64,000 bases of DNA from Apostichopus japonicus (lineage: Eukaryota > Echinodermata > Holothuroidea > Aspidochirotida > Stichopodidae). The position numbers were made by a program, and so were the translations under genes. Each line of letters starts with the position of its first letter. Position 1 is the first letter of the stretch. Under the pieces are notes generated by a model. That model saw nothing but the letters and a program-made list of their open reading frames with translations. It did no database searches and was not told the DNA's origin. The stretch spans positions 18,923,418 to 18,987,417 of the forward strand of contig NC_092570.1 of NCBI RefSeq assembly GCF_037975245.1, read 5' to 3'. This document shows, piece by piece, positions 1 through 11,640 of this stretch.

Positions 1-174
1 GCAAGGTTGATTCACCAATATCAGAACCGAATCAAGCCTTTCTAGCGATTACACCAGTAGGATACAGTTCAGTAACATTACAATGTACTAACATGTGTAC
101 CAAACTTAACACTAGGACAATTTAGACTATGGTATGTGCTGGATATCGAAACCGATTTGCAGCAAGTCTGTCTA

Positions 175-211
175 TCACGTGACCGTTTCCATGTCCTCGT
201 TTGTAAACAAA
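175..211. promoter_or_regulatory. Candidate E-box (TCACGTGA) next to forkhead-like site (GTAAACA)
   Basis: TCACGTGA at 175-182 is a palindromic E-box of the USF/MITF/TFE type. GTAAACA at 203-209 fits the forkhead core. They lie about 750 bp before the ERICH6-like start codon. Forkhead factors such as FOXJ1 drive motile-cilium and sperm genes. Such short motifs also occur by chance. Confidence 0.2.
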
Positions 212-414
212 ATGCATGATTAAAATTGTTGAACACCTTGACCTGTAACGTTTCGTATCATTATTGTAATATTTTTTGTATAATTTATGCAGAAATACTT
301 AGGGATATAATAGATAATTCTTTGCGATAGGATCACAATGACGTCTTCACTACGTATTCAACTGGAACAGTGAAAACAGGCAATTTGAGTTCAACTGTAA
401 CGTTGTTACATGTT

Positions 415-435
415 ACTTGTTAGTAACTAACAAGT
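415..435. repeat. Perfect palindrome, 10-bp arms with 1-base spacer
   Basis: ACTTGTTAGT (415-424), one A, then its exact reverse complement ACTAACAAGT (426-435). It lies in the upstream flank of the plus-strand gene. No function is assigned. Confidence 0.7.
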
Positions 436-956
436 AGTAACGATAGAGACGATCCTATCACATATCGAGATCAGTAATATGCAGGTAACGATAGGATAGG
501 GGATAAGGCAAAGCCCTTTGCTCTTTTAATGCCTAGCCTAGGGCATATCTTGGCTCCAACATCAACTTAAGATTCCTGATAAATGTCCTGTTTGTTTCTT
601 TGTGTAGCTTATGGTAACTTAGTTAGACCAAGGCCTATGAGACATATTTTGGAAAGCCGATTAATTTCCATTCAGATATTATGAAACAGTCTCAAACTAT
701 TCTATGTTCCAAAATTTTGGCATCAAAGTAAATATCTCATCACAGATTTTGGACTAGAAGCTTAACTTGTTTCATAATGTTAATGCTACACTGCTAATTC
801 ATATAACATCAGTGTTGTAAATATTAAATGTTACAGCCATGAAATCCTAAATATGACTGCTACCAACTTTGAAGCCATCTTGCAACATCACAATTGTTAT
901 CTATTGTCACTTGCTTTCATCAGATGTCACTGAGTTAGCAAACAATAAATAGAAAA

Positions 957-1464
957 ATGGAAGAAGATGATCAAATACAAGAGAAACAAACATTCCATGA
1001 GGATCTACAAGATGATGCACAATCTGACATTACATCAGTCACACAGCAGAACGAGGTACCTTCACGACCAACTGTCAGGAGATCAAGTTCTAATTTAACC
1101 ATCGAAAATCTCCGTCGTCATGAAGAAGCCATCATTAGAGAAGAGAAAGAACAGTCTCTGAAAGGCAGTTCACAGTCGGGCAGAGGGACACCATTGGATG
1201 CATTAAGGACTGGTAGCCCTCTAGTACCTGTACAAGCTCAGAGTAGACAAAGTTCTGCTGGGCAAAAGTCTTTAAAGGATGATGTTGATATAGCACTAAC
1301 ACCTGGAGAATCCCTCAGGACTGGAAGTGGTAAACCTCTCCCTCCAATTGGTGTCGAAAGATCAGAAGATGAAAATGCAGTGGAAGAAGCAGATATCCCT
1401 GATAATGTTCTGAGGGAAGACTCCATTGCTAGAGAGGATTCAAGTGCACTTAAAATGAAATCAA
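957..1464 (+). CDS. ERICH6: ERICH6-like exon 1 (first coding), residues 1-169
   Basis: Starts at ATG 957 and ends at donor AAATCAA/GTGAGT, phase 1. Contains RPTVRRSSSNLTIENLRRHE and many Ser/Thr/Arg clusters; predicted disordered. The open frame runs past the donor to 1640, but joining to 1768 at phase 1 restores a long open frame, so the later part is intron. Confidence 0.75.
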
Positions 1465-4400
1465 GTGAGTCTCAATTAAAAAAAGCAATGAAAGTAGCAT
1501 CTGCAAAAAAAGAGTTTTATGTTTATAATTATCACATGAACCTACAATCAAACAATAGTAGTTCTTTTCAACTTTTTCATGATAAAACACACACAAACGC
1601 TTTTGGTCATTTTTATAATGGAACGCATAAATGGAACTAATAGCAGATACTTTGTTACCTTCAGAAATTCTGAAATGTTTCTGAGTTTTTTAACCAAAAG
1701 AAAATTTATTTACAAATGCTGTCATGATAATTTTAAGGAATTATTTGCTTTGCTTTTATTCCGTCAGGTCACCCATCGATATTACAACGTCCATTTAGAC
1801 GAGAATCAAACACCACCGAGGGAGTAGATAGGGAAACACTTCTATCAGCTAAGTCAGTTAAATCTGCGACGTCCAGATCGGAGAGATCTGTCTCTTTTAA
1901 GGATCATCCAGATAGGTAAGGACTATCATTGTGACATTAGGTAGCTCGAGTAACTCTGTATCGATAAATAAGGAGCAGTATTGTAATATTGAGGTACGGA
2001 AGATCATAAACATTACGTTAGGTAAGAGGTATATGTTGACATCGTAATATTTATTAGACAGAGTATCATTTCAGTAGAGTATATTAGTCAAGAGGGATAA
2101 TCGGCCTGTATCAAAGTAATATATTTGCAAAGTTAAGGCATATCGTTTTCGATTAAGTTTTCCAATCATCTCTCAATTTCATTAATGCCTACCACTTCTA
2201 CTTCCCCTGTGGGAATAATGTTGCTCCCTTGAAAATATTCAAAATCTGGTGCTAAGAGAGTATCGGCAGCTCAAGTTTAACATGTAATTCTATCATAGGG
2301 GAGGTTCAGCAAAACCTTTACAGCAGTCTATTCGGCTGGCCGAATCACCAGCTGTAAGAGAAGTCCACCGCCATCTTGTGCACGGACAGGAGAAAGTGAG
2401 TGTTTCCATAGCAACTGAGACAGAATGGAGCTGGTTGGAAAGTCTGAAGCTTGCAGGTCTAGAAGATGGTAAGTTAATGTTGTGATAAGAATATTCAAAG
2501 GAGAAATTTGAAACTTTGGTAGTCCCAAGTAATGCAAATATGTCTTTGTACATCCTTTGGTACAAACATGATATTCATCTGTGGGGGAGGGGAGTGAATA
2601 ATGCATTGCTTAAGGTAATTGGGTAGGTATTGGAGTGTGCACCTGAAAAATGTAAACTGCAAGAGTGGTGTAACAAGTCTGAACCTAGATTCATACATAG
2701 ACTAAAATAAACAAACACTGTCTTGTCAAAGGTCTTTAACTTTAAACATAGTCTCTCTAACATTTGCTTTTGAGTATAAATATCAATGCCACCCATGACC
2801 CTTGATGATGTAACAGCCTCAATCCATACAAGAATCTGACATTTAAGTCAGAGAAGGGATGAACAGACAGAATTGTGTTGTCATATTGCTAAGGACATGG
2901 TAAACGATTCATTTGTTGACATTTTTGCACCATTTTACGACTAAACACAGGTACTCAATTACCACCGTCCAGTGCAGGCAGTTTATCACAAAGAAGAAAA
3001 AAATCGCTCTCGACACCGAGCCACGACTCGAACTTCTCTGATATGAATGAAGGAGACGAGGAAGAAGATAAAGAAACAGCGGGAGAGTCCGAAGATGAAG
3101 ATGATCAGGAGGAAGTTAAAAGGAGGGTGCCACCTCTGCAAATAGATGCTGATTCTGAAGTAAATTTTGTCTTTTTTTTCTTACTTAATACTTTTTATCT
3201 ATAACTTAAATAGACATTTGTCATTTGCTTCCTGGGTAGGTACATGGCCTCTATCTCTTTCTACCAACAAAGTGTCTTATGGAGAGTGAATATTAAACTT
3301 TGAGTACTCCTTGCATCTATGTCAATAGAGAGTTTCTTTCTCGAAACATTTAAAGATGTGGTGTTTGCACAAAAGTTGGACAAGGGCATGTGATTGTTGC
3401 AAGTTGCTTGTTTACAGCTATATCATGTGGAAGTGTGTTACTCATTGAGAATTTTCAAAGAGGACATCAGGTTGGAATGTTTTTTTTGTGTGAATTATAA
3501 AAACATATTTGAAGTGTAGTATTCGGTGAATAAACAGAACCGTGAAGCATCCACAAGTATTTATCAATCCCTGTTTACTCCTTTTGATGCAAGTTTGATT
3601 TGTTTCGAGCAATACAAAATGAAAAAGAACGCAAGTAAGGTGATACAGAGCAGAGATCCCTGTCTGAGCGGAATGGAAAACTTTTGAATCGTTTTCTTCG
3701 GGACAGACGTAGTAAATTTCCTATCGATGAGCGTTCTAAGGTCTTCATTGACACATCTTTACATATAATATGCATTATGGTGGATAATTTTGCTACCTAC
3801 TCATCCCAAGTCATCAAACTAATCTTATTTAATTTCAATCGTTGACATCGTTCTAGGAGTCTGACACGGAGGCAGCCGACAAAGACAACTTAATTCCGAG
3901 TATAGGCCCTCCTCGCATCATCCAGTATCAGAGAGAAATGGAACGGCCGTATCCAAATCAGGATCTGATGCCTGTGACGGAAGATGAGGATGACCTCGGC
4001 CCCATCCAGGGCGTCAGCGACGTTAGTCTGCCTCTCTCAGAGATACGAGAGGAGAGCGCCGTCTGTGAATTCTGCCATGGAGAAATCAAACAGTTCCCTA
4101 CTCCTGAGATGAGGGATAATTTTACCAGCGAAGAGGTTAGTCTGGGTTTTTTCCATTTGTCCTTTTGATCCCCGCCTCTCTCTCTTGTTTTGCTTTGTGG
4201 AGACAAAGATGGTTGCATTCATGTGGACGTGAGAATTAGATTTTGGTGTTATCAGCCTGTGTGAAAATAAAAAATGTGTTTATGGTTATATTATTATACC
4301 AACATAAAAAAAAATCTTCCAAAACATCAAAACAAATCTAGCTGGTTTCACTTGGGGAGTTTTCTTTAAATAAATTTTGGTCTTGGATGTCATACTCACA

Positions 4401-7400
4401 AGACATGCTGCATGAAAGACTCCAAGCCCTGCCACTCTCCCCCCCCCCCCTCCCCATCACCATCTCATTAGTAATGGGAAAAAGTGTCTCATAAATAATA
4501 TCTAAGACTTGGACAGTCCAGTCATTAAGTACAAGATAGTTAACATTGTTCAGTTGATGGAAGATGTTGTTTTGGTTTTCATAGTTATTTTGAGAAATAT
4601 TTCGTTCAGTGTGGTAAAGTGGCAAACAATCTCAGACATTTGCTTGTGGTAAGATCTTTTGTCACCATTGAGAGAATCACAGCAATGATAATTCATGATA
4701 ATGATAATAATAATCATGATAATGATAATTCAAACTACTGGTCTTTTTTTTTGGTTTCTTTTCACTTTTGTGCAGCTGTACTGCTGTCCAGATTATCACA
4801 AGTTTGTGGAGTTTGCCATCACAAACACTCCTCTATCCGCTCAGCCTAGCGACGAGCTGATAGACATCACCCCCCACGCCCCGTACGGCAGCAAGCAGGC
4901 ACGGAGAGCCGCAAAGGAGAGGGCCGCCGCGAGGCTCAGGGAACGAGAGATTGCCAGACAACGGGCCGCAGGAGCCAATCAGGCCAATTTTTATGCGTGT
5001 GAGTAGAAATGATAATGGTTATGAATTTATGTATTTATACAGTGGATTAGAGATGGCTATGTCAAAAATTATGTACAATTTGTTTTTCAATACATGTCTA
5101 GCTGTGATATACTGTGCAGTTAGTAAACAGTTGTGTAGGCTGTGTGTACGTTCATATGAGTGACTGTGAACGATTTGATTTTATATTACACTATATATAT
5201 GTCTTATCTTATGTAATATTAGCAAGGATAAATAAAGACCTTTAGTACTGTAGTAAGAAAATTTGAACAAATATATATTTAGAGCAAAGCACTTTTGGTT
5301 AAGATGGAATTGGAGCCAGTGATGTTAAGTTTAATATGTAAGTCCTATAAGCTCTATAGAACTATTCTAGAAAATAACTGCTGATTAATATTATGATTAT
5401 TATTATGATTTTGTCGTACATCGGAGTCGTTCCTTTTATGGTACATATCGTTTACTCATTATTATAATAAGTGAAATTTCTATTTTCAGTTTTCATGTAA
5501 CAGTACTAGTTTTGATTCAAGTGTACCCAAAAAGACAATTACCTGTTTTATTATTCATTGCTCATTACTAACACTTAAGTGTCAGTGTTAAATGTCATTT
5601 ATTATATTGCTTCCAAATATGCTAGAAAAATAAACTAATGGTCACATATGCTTCCAAGTTCAACAAAGATATTTCTTACACTGAGACATTAAGTTGTCTG
5701 ATTTAACACTCCTCATCAATGTTTGCGAAGAATTTAAGGAACCAGAACCACCACCAAAGTACATATGAAAACATTAAAACAATATTATTTTAGTATGCTC
5801 ACCTTTTGGCTCAATACCGACCTCTGAGCCTAGCATGAGACGACACTTTAAAATCAACAACATCAATAAGGTTTCTTTCATATATTTCACTATTTGATAT
5901 TGAGTAATGTCTTTCATGGCATTTGGCTTAATTTTGTTACATTTTTCATAGAAAATTATGTAAATTGTATGAATAATTTTAATTGAATTTTGCCTGATCT
6001 AACTTTTCTCAATACCTTTTGTTTACTCTTTTTCTTTTGCATGCTTTTACTTCTTCAACCTCGCTCACCCTACAATGTTCCTTCTGTACGTATGGCACCT
6101 CTCTTTATCCTTACCCCTTTTGTTTTCTACAGTGCAAGGTAAGTGTCATCCCTCTTTTAACTCTTTTGTTTCTCACAAAGTGTAATTATATCTTAGAAAC
6201 ATTTAAGTGTATGGAGATAAATATGAGAATTGAGAAAATCATCTGGAAGTACCTCATTTAAATTTCAGAAATTGTAAGAATTTCTTTCTATATATATGAA
6301 ATGCTCCATCAGCTGTGCCCTGCAAAATACCACTTGTCCAATGTAACATGAATGAGTAATTAATGCTTTCTTTTTAATGATTATCTATCTTCAACCATGT
6401 TTGGGAATAAGACACATTTTTGCAGATTTATTGGTCAATAATTTCAAAATTTGCCATTGGCATGGACAAGCTTTAAGTTTACTTTAAAAAATGTACTAAG
6501 CTGTAGATTCATTTAATTTTTTTTTAACCCGGTGAGTGCTATAAGTTATAATTCGTGCATATGTCGAAAGTATCATATTAATCTTTTGTCTTTTCTGTTC
6601 ACAGTTGCCCGTCAGATGAAAACTATCAACTATACGCTCTCCTCTCAGAAATGTCTAGATGAAGGATGGACCTTACGACCAGAAACTCCCGATGACTCGT
6701 CACCCCCACCATTAGCCTATGAGCCGGTCAGATCAACGACCCCACCCTTAAAGCAGACGGTGAGTTTTTTTTTAAATTAGTTCCTTTTCTACTCCTCTCA
6801 TCTAAACATCTTTATCTTTCATGTACCTGCTGCAGGAGAACAAGGGTGTAAGTCTACTGCATCTAAAAGCCGCATTTTGCATCAAAATTGCAACAACCTG
6901 TTATTCCCATATAACCTTCTTTAATAGAAAAGACAATTAATTCCTCTCAATATTGAGAACAATAACAGATAACCTGGACAGGGAATGTAAACACTATGTC
7001 TTGTGTATGCCATGTCTTGTATATGTTATAAAATTCTTGGAATAATGGTTACAATAATAACAACAACAATAGCGCTAAATACAACTCTGTACGAGCAATG
7101 ATATAAAGCGCTTTACAAAAACAGTTACAATTACACTATTACATGTTAAAAACAAAGCCTGATTAAAAAGAAACATCTTTAATTTGTACTTGAAGCTTTG
7201 GTTGCATTGCTTTGTTAGTTTTATTTTGCATATATGATATCTCCATTAATTAGCTGCCGTATAGTAGCCGTATACCTCAACGCAACAAGATTTTACAAAT
7301 GGTTTCTCTATGTTTCTTTTGTTTTTCAGCTTAAAGGAGCTGGACCTAACGAGACTCCCATCATAGAACGGTTTTATCCGAGTGGAGAGAGGTTCATGGT

Positions 7401-10180
7401 TATGTTCGAGGATGGATCAGGGACTGTCTTGTATCCTTTCAGAATTGTTAACCCTGGTAGTGGGGAATGTTTAATGTGTTTATGTTATATTTTACATTAT
7501 AGTCAGTGTATGTTATTTGTATGGTGAGACCTATGCATGATGCAAGAAGTACTTAGTATATTTTAGTAATGTGTTGCTAATATTCTGCTTTATTGTTTTT
7601 AAAGGTCATTTACTATTGGCCCCAAGTTTTACAATGATTGTTAAAAGATTGCTCATAATTGAACATTGACATTTTTAGTCTCTGACCATAACATTTATCT
7701 CCCCTGATTTCAAGAGTGATAAAATAAGTCAATAAAACATTACTGTTGAGGGAAAGTTCTTTAAGGGTGGCAATGAAACAGTTATTGAAAATGTGACCAT
7801 GGGTGACCATTATTGGACTGTCTAGCATATCTGGGAGCAATAACTTTAATTGTTTTTCCTCATTGATCGTAAAACTGCACGTTATGACAGACAACAGAAC
7901 GATCACTACATATAAACATAAGAAGGGCAAAATTTAATATATGTTTTTTATGTCTCTTCTCTTATTTCCTCCTCTCTGGGTATTAGAAATCCAATTTAAG
8001 AAATTAATCAGCATTAATTGTAACTGAAAATCCTACTACGATATTTTATTTCTTTAACTTGGATTGTCACAGTTATGCCAGTGGGAACACAGCACTTCAT
8101 ATTGTGAAGGTAGAGAACGGACAGTTCATTTACATTGCCCAAGATGAAGTCGAGAAGGGTGCCAAAAGGGGTGCTCTCTTAGCCTTGTTTGAACCTCATG
8201 GGAGAGGGACTTGTTATCACAAAAATGGAAATATCAGGTATAATTGCCACATGTTTTAAAAATATAGAAAGAAATTATGAAGAAAAATGTTTATGTAGAG
8301 TTATCAGTTTAGAATGATGTATCTTTTGACAGTGTGATAGTTTAATCTCAGTGTACATTAACACATTTACTAACCTTGATCTTCAGTTAAAGCCAGATAA
8401 ATATGTTTTTAAGACCACTGATAACTATTTTGTAAGATGTACTATAACCATCTAATATATTTCAGAATGCGAAAGAAAAATCAAAAACAGAGAAAAGGGG
8501 AATGCTACTAACAAACTTGAGTCATGGACAGGTAACATTCCCTCACACACTGGTTTGCTGCACCAGTTGCTCCAGTGCATGTGTCAATGCTGCACAGAAC
8601 TTTATGGATGTTTGTTCAGAAGCACTTTATCCTCATTATGAAACAGTGGTCTCATTCATTCCATCCCCCCTCTCCGAAACCCAGTCCAAACTTTCCGGTG
8701 AAACAATTATATATGTTTTTTATTTTCCACTTCATATATCTTTCTCTGTTTCATTGCTCTACTCAGGTTAAACATGGATCAAAGTGAAGGGACATTTGCA
8801 GATTCTAAAGGTGCCTTAAAGAAACGCTGGCACTGGTGGGACCACACCACACACGTCCACGCCCCTCCGTTTCAACCGATATGCTTCGCTCTCAACAGCG
8901 CCCTCAGTGTGAGATGTTTAGCCCAGGATCAAATCTTCCTTAGTTTCTCACAGGACAAGATGAGCCTAAGGTTTAACGTCGGTGTCAAGTTAAAGGTAAG
9001 ACAGAATGTGTACGCAGATATAGAACAGTGAAAGGTCATCATTATCCCCCACCCCCACCCCCCCCCCCCCCCCCCCCTCATCCCTCCACCTTGATGTCAT
9101 CATGGCAAAATTTCTTAAAAGCATTACTTTCATATAATAATATTCATGTGGATTTATCACTGAAACCTGATACACTTTGAATATTTGCATAAATGTCATG
9201 TCAAGTGAGTTTAAATGTTATCAAGAAAAACGAAAACTTTTTCAGATGAATTGGTTTGATAAAATTATTCACCAGGCCTGCTGCTGCCAGGTGCAATTCA
9301 CAAAATACCATCAAATAAAAAAATAAAAGAATAAAAAAAAATTATATCTTAGCCATGCAAATTGCTATTAAGATGTGCATTTGACGTAATGATGCTGAAA
9401 ATAATTTCCAATATTTTTTATCAAGCATTGCCAAGTAACATTTTGTATAATGGAGGATGGGGTACTATCAATAAATACCATTTATTTTTCGTTTCATTAA
9501 TAGCTTGTAGCTCCAGAGAATATTCCTACACCAGAGATAGACGAAGATGAACTTTATCTTGCAGAAGTCAGAGCTTATGTTCAGTGAGTATATTTATTGT
9601 AATCATTTAGTCTGTCACAATTATACTTCATGTAGTGGTGTGACAAGATAACTGCATAACACCTAGCGGTAAGTAGTTTCTGCTTTGGTGCGCCCTTTTT
9701 TCTTTTTTTTTCACTTTACGATAAATCAATCATTCTTTACAAAATTTCCATGTGGTTTGTCATTATTGACCACTGCATTGTTTCTGGTTGTGACCAAGTC
9801 GCGGTTATAAAAATCATGGTTTCTTTGTTCTTTACATTATTTCAAAATTCAGCAATTGTATCTAGTCATTTCAATCAACATAACGACTTAGCCATAAGCA
9901 TTAGAAGTAAGATTCTTAATATTGTATTTGGGTGTATGATACTTTTTAAACTTACTAACAGCAGGCTTTCGTAACACATGCTTTTCTCCCCGCTTCTTCT
10001 TGTAGGCTCGTTGTAGACAAAATCAGTAACCAGCTCCACTTTTCAAAGTCACCGAAACTTGGAGACATTCATCCGCCGAGGAAGCTCAAAAATGACTTCA
10101 TTCGTAACGAGAGGAAGAAACAAGAAAATTGTAGTCGGAAGGCCATGGGAAGAGGAACCACAGTGGTGACTGTTAACTGA
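957..10180 (+). CDS. ERICH6: ERICH6/ERICH6B-like protein (FAM194 domain), 12 coding exons
   Basis: Twelve exons join in frame to 2442 nt (813 residues plus TGA at 10178-10180): 957-1464, 1768-1915, 2299-2468, 2951-3159, 3857-4135, 4776-4998, 6605-6759, 7330-7430, 8073-8237, 8767-8995, 9504-9583, 10006-10180. Every junction is AG/GT with matching phase. Residues 1-300 are polar, Ser/Arg/Glu-rich and probably disordered. About 309-330 is an acidic block. CEFC (415-418) and LYCC (439-442) give a C-x2-C...CC cluster. About 570-755 is the FAM194-type domain, with FYPSGERF, FYASGNTAL and the Trp-rich RWHWWDH. The family is named for glutamate richness and human ERICH6 is testis-enriched; the molecular role is unknown. 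Human ERICH6 is about 660 residues, so this N-terminus is longer. Family assignment is firm; the choice between ERICH6 and ERICH6B is not. Confidence 0.85.
1768..1915 (+). CDS. ERICH6: ERICH6-like exon 2
   Basis: Acceptor TTATTCCGTCAG, donor GATAG/GTAAG, phase 1 in and 2 out. Encodes a basic, Ser-rich stretch ending RSERSVSFKDHPDR. Confirmed by phase match on both sides. Confidence 0.75.
2299..2468 (+). CDS. ERICH6: ERICH6-like exon 3
   Basis: Acceptor TCTATCATAG, donor GAAGATG/GTAAGT. Encodes a segment ending TEWSWLESLKLAGLED, the first compact, Trp-containing stretch of the protein. Phase 2 in, 1 out. Confidence 0.8.
2951..3159 (+). CDS. ERICH6: ERICH6-like exon 4, acidic (Glu-rich) block
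   Basis: Acceptor AACACAG, donor TCTGAA/GTAAAT. Encodes a basic patch (QRRKKS) and then the Glu/Asp-rich block that gives the family its name, about residues 309-330. Phase 1 in, 0 out. Confidence 0.8.
3857..4135 (+). CDS. ERICH6: ERICH6-like exon 5, with CEFC motif
   Basis: Acceptor GTTCTAG, donor GAAGAG/GTTAGT, 93 codons, phase 0 both sides. A second acidic stretch (VTEDEDDLG) leads into AVCEFCHGEIKQFPTPEM, whose paired cysteines continue into the CC of the next exon. Confidence 0.85.
4684..4730. repeat. Imperfect GATAAT microsatellite in ERICH6 intron
   Basis: Repeated AATGATAAT/CATGATAAT units in the intron between exons 5 and 6, ending about 45 bp before the exon 6 acceptor. Simple-sequence repeat. 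Confidence 0.8.
4776..4998 (+). CDS. ERICH6: ERICH6-like exon 6, LYCC and basic helix
   Basis: Acceptor TTTTGTGCAG, donor TATGCGT/GTGAGT. Opens with LYCCPDYHKFVEF and ends in an Arg/Ala/Glu-rich probable helix (ARRAAKERAAARLREREIAR). GC is clearly higher than in the surrounding intron. Confidence 0.85.
6605..6759 (+). CDS. ERICH6: ERICH6-like exon 7
   Basis: Acceptor TCTGTTCACAG, donor CAGACG/GTGAGT. Encodes MKTINYTLSSQKCLDEGWTL, followed by a Pro-rich linker (DDSSPPPL). Phase 1 in, 0 out. Confidence 0.85.
7037..7160 (-). repeat. Degenerate dispersed element with AGCGCTNTT / AAAGCGCTTTA blocks
   Basis: The plus strand shows AATAATAACAACAACAATAG, then AGCGCTAAATAC, then AAAGCGCTTTACAA. On the minus strand this reads as GCGCTTTATA...TAGCGCTATT followed by a (GTT/ATT)n tail, the kind of 3' tail carried by many invertebrate non-LTR elements and SINEs. 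Only a short decayed piece is visible, inside the intron between ERICH6 exons 7 and 8. Confidence 0.4.
7330..7430 (+). CDS. ERICH6: ERICH6-like exon 8, start of FAM194 domain
   Basis: Acceptor TTTGTTTTTCAG. Encodes PIIERFYPSGERFMVMFEDG. Donor GTCTT/GTATCC is weak, but it is the only site that joins to exon 9 to give VFYASGN, the second YxSG motif expected in the family. Confidence 0.8.
8073..8237 (+). CDS. ERICH6: ERICH6-like exon 9, FAM194 domain
   Basis: Acceptor GATTGTCACAG, donor AATATCAG/GTATAA. Encodes YASGNTALHIVKVENGQFIY and then LFEPHGRGTCYHKNGNIR: Gly/Tyr-rich MORN-like strands typical of FAM194. Confidence 0.85.
8767..8995 (+). CDS. ERICH6: ERICH6-like exon 10, FAM194 domain core
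   Basis: Acceptor GCTCTACTCAG, donor TTAAAG/GTAAGA. Carries KKRWHWWDHTTHVHAPPFQP and then SLRFNVGVKLK. This is the best-conserved-looking exon and the longest of the domain. Confidence 0.87.
9046..9078. repeat. Long poly-C tract
   Basis: A run of about 20 C with a CCCCCA lead-in, just after ERICH6 exon 10. It is one of the longest of many C or G homopolymers in the window. Confidence 0.9.
9504..9583 (+). CDS. ERICH6: ERICH6-like exon 11
   Basis: Acceptor GTTTCATTAATAG, donor GTTCA/GTGAGT. An 80-nt exon encoding LVAPENIPTPEIDEDELYLA and then EVRAYVQ. Phase 0 in, 2 out. Confidence 0.8.
10006..10180 (+). CDS. ERICH6: ERICH6-like exon 12 (last), basic C-terminus and stop
   Basis: Acceptor CTTCTTCTTGTAG. 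Encodes LVVDKISNQLHFSKSPKLGD, a basic tail, and TGA at 10178-10180. The ATTAAA at 10456-10461 could serve as a polyadenylation signal; canonical AATAAA occurs only farther on (12804, 13144, 13156). Confidence 0.8.
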
Positions 10181-11024
10181 TCGATCAGAAAGTGACTTGG
10201 AGAGAGATCTAATTGAAACTGTAGATAATGTTAGTCAGAACGTGACTGGGAGAGCTCTTATCGTGTCTATATTTATTGACTTATGTCTTTCTCTGTAACA
10301 TGAGTTCTGCTGTTGTCTGTGTGTGAAGAAATTCTGAAAAGGAATATGAGCTCAACGTGTGCTTTGCTTTCTGCATTTTTTGTACGTCAATCTTATAATT
10401 CTGGTGGGTCTTAAAGGTGACTAGCTTTCACTGAATAGAATATATCTACTCTTACATTAAATTAGAGAGGCTAAGGAAGAGGAAGGGAGGATGGAGAATC
10501 TTTGAAAGAACAAGTGCTCTTTTAAAACCTACTAGTTAAAAGCTAAACTTAAAAAAATAATGAAATCTTTATATGGTCAAATTGAAAACAGCAGGCATGC
10601 AATATGAGCCACAGTGAGTCAATGTGTCAACATACAATATATTTGTATATCACCAGCTTCACATTAACAATGGTGAATGGGTGCTTGTAGTTAGGACAAA
10701 ACCTCACATGGGGAAACTGTGACACCAAATGAATCTACTGGAAAAAATCATTTGAAATTTACTTGTATCCTTGATGATACCTCTCATCATTTTGCATGTT
10801 GCTGGGGGAGGGCTGGGTGTTGCTAGAGGAGGGCATGGGGGGGGGGGGAGGGGAAGTAAGTATTGAATGTTACGTAATCTACCATTTCATTGCTAGCTAA
10901 CACCACATCATCATATCATTACCTGAATTGCCTATGGTGTGTATAAGGAAAGTTTGAGAAGTAGTAACCCTACATATCAGTGAACCTGTGAACTCTGGGT
11001 GTATAGTGCAGGGTTAAAACCGTT

Positions 11025-11640
11025 TTAGAGAACTTGCATGTTCTACCATTTCAAGCTTGCTCTCTAGTAGCTAGCTATGTGGATGTATTCAAATGTGTTC
11101 ATATTTTAAAGTTTTTCAGACAAGGTATGAGAAACATTGTCATTTTCATCTTGAGGTAACATTCTACTATCATCGGTCAACAAATATAAGCCATCCTTAG
11201 GCAGACTTTCAGTTTAACTTTAATCAATATGTGTGCACCTTGGTGCATATATGGTGCTGTGCATGCACTGTTATTGTGTGCAACTTGGTGCTTATATGGT
11301 GCTGTGCATGCTGTCATTGTGCTAGCTTATATGGTGCAGTTAATACCATTTGAAGAGGACCTGTGCTTTCTAAGATGTCAAGCTTGCTCTCAAGTAGTTA
11401 GCAATCTGGATGTTCTCCAAGATTAATCTTTTATAGTTTGTCATAGCCAAGGTATGTAGTAACATTCCCAGAGTAGCTTTAGGTAACATATTCTACTATC
11501 ATCTGTCTACTTCACAAACCAACCTTAGACCTTAGGTGAAAATGTGATCAGTTTATGTGCAGTATGAACGTACTTATGTCACAGCAACATGACACAGCCA
11601 TGGTGTTTATATGGTGCTGTTATACCCAGTCATATATATA
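11025..11640. repeat. Diverged tandem duplication, period ~327 bp, with inner 45-bp repeat
   Basis: TCAAGCTTGCTCTC recurs at about 11051 and 11378; GGTAACATTCTACTATCATC recurs near 11155 and, with a small insertion, near 11482; ATGGTGCTGT follows in both copies. Inside copy one, a 45-bp unit beginning GTGTGCA (11231, 11276) and containing TATATGGTGCTGTGCATGC is repeated about 2.4 times. Confidence 0.75.

Larger units (their letters stand above)
1..956 (+). other. Upstream flank and probable 5' UTR of the ERICH6-like gene
   Basis: No coding sequence is supported here. The segment ends at the start codon at 957. A polypyrimidine-AG at 910-923 could be the acceptor of a 5' UTR exon starting at 924; such an exon would open with a four-codon upstream ORF (924-938). 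The start at 957 has A at -3 and G at +4, a favourable context. Upstream sequence holds an E-box, a forkhead-like site and a short palindrome, listed separately. The transcription start was not located. Confidence 0.4.

Noticed and set aside
1465-1640. Extension of the first ERICH6-like ORF to 1640
   Set aside because: A GTGAGT donor at 1465 joins in phase to exon 1768-1915; the extension is AT-rich and loses the Ser/Glu composition of the exon.
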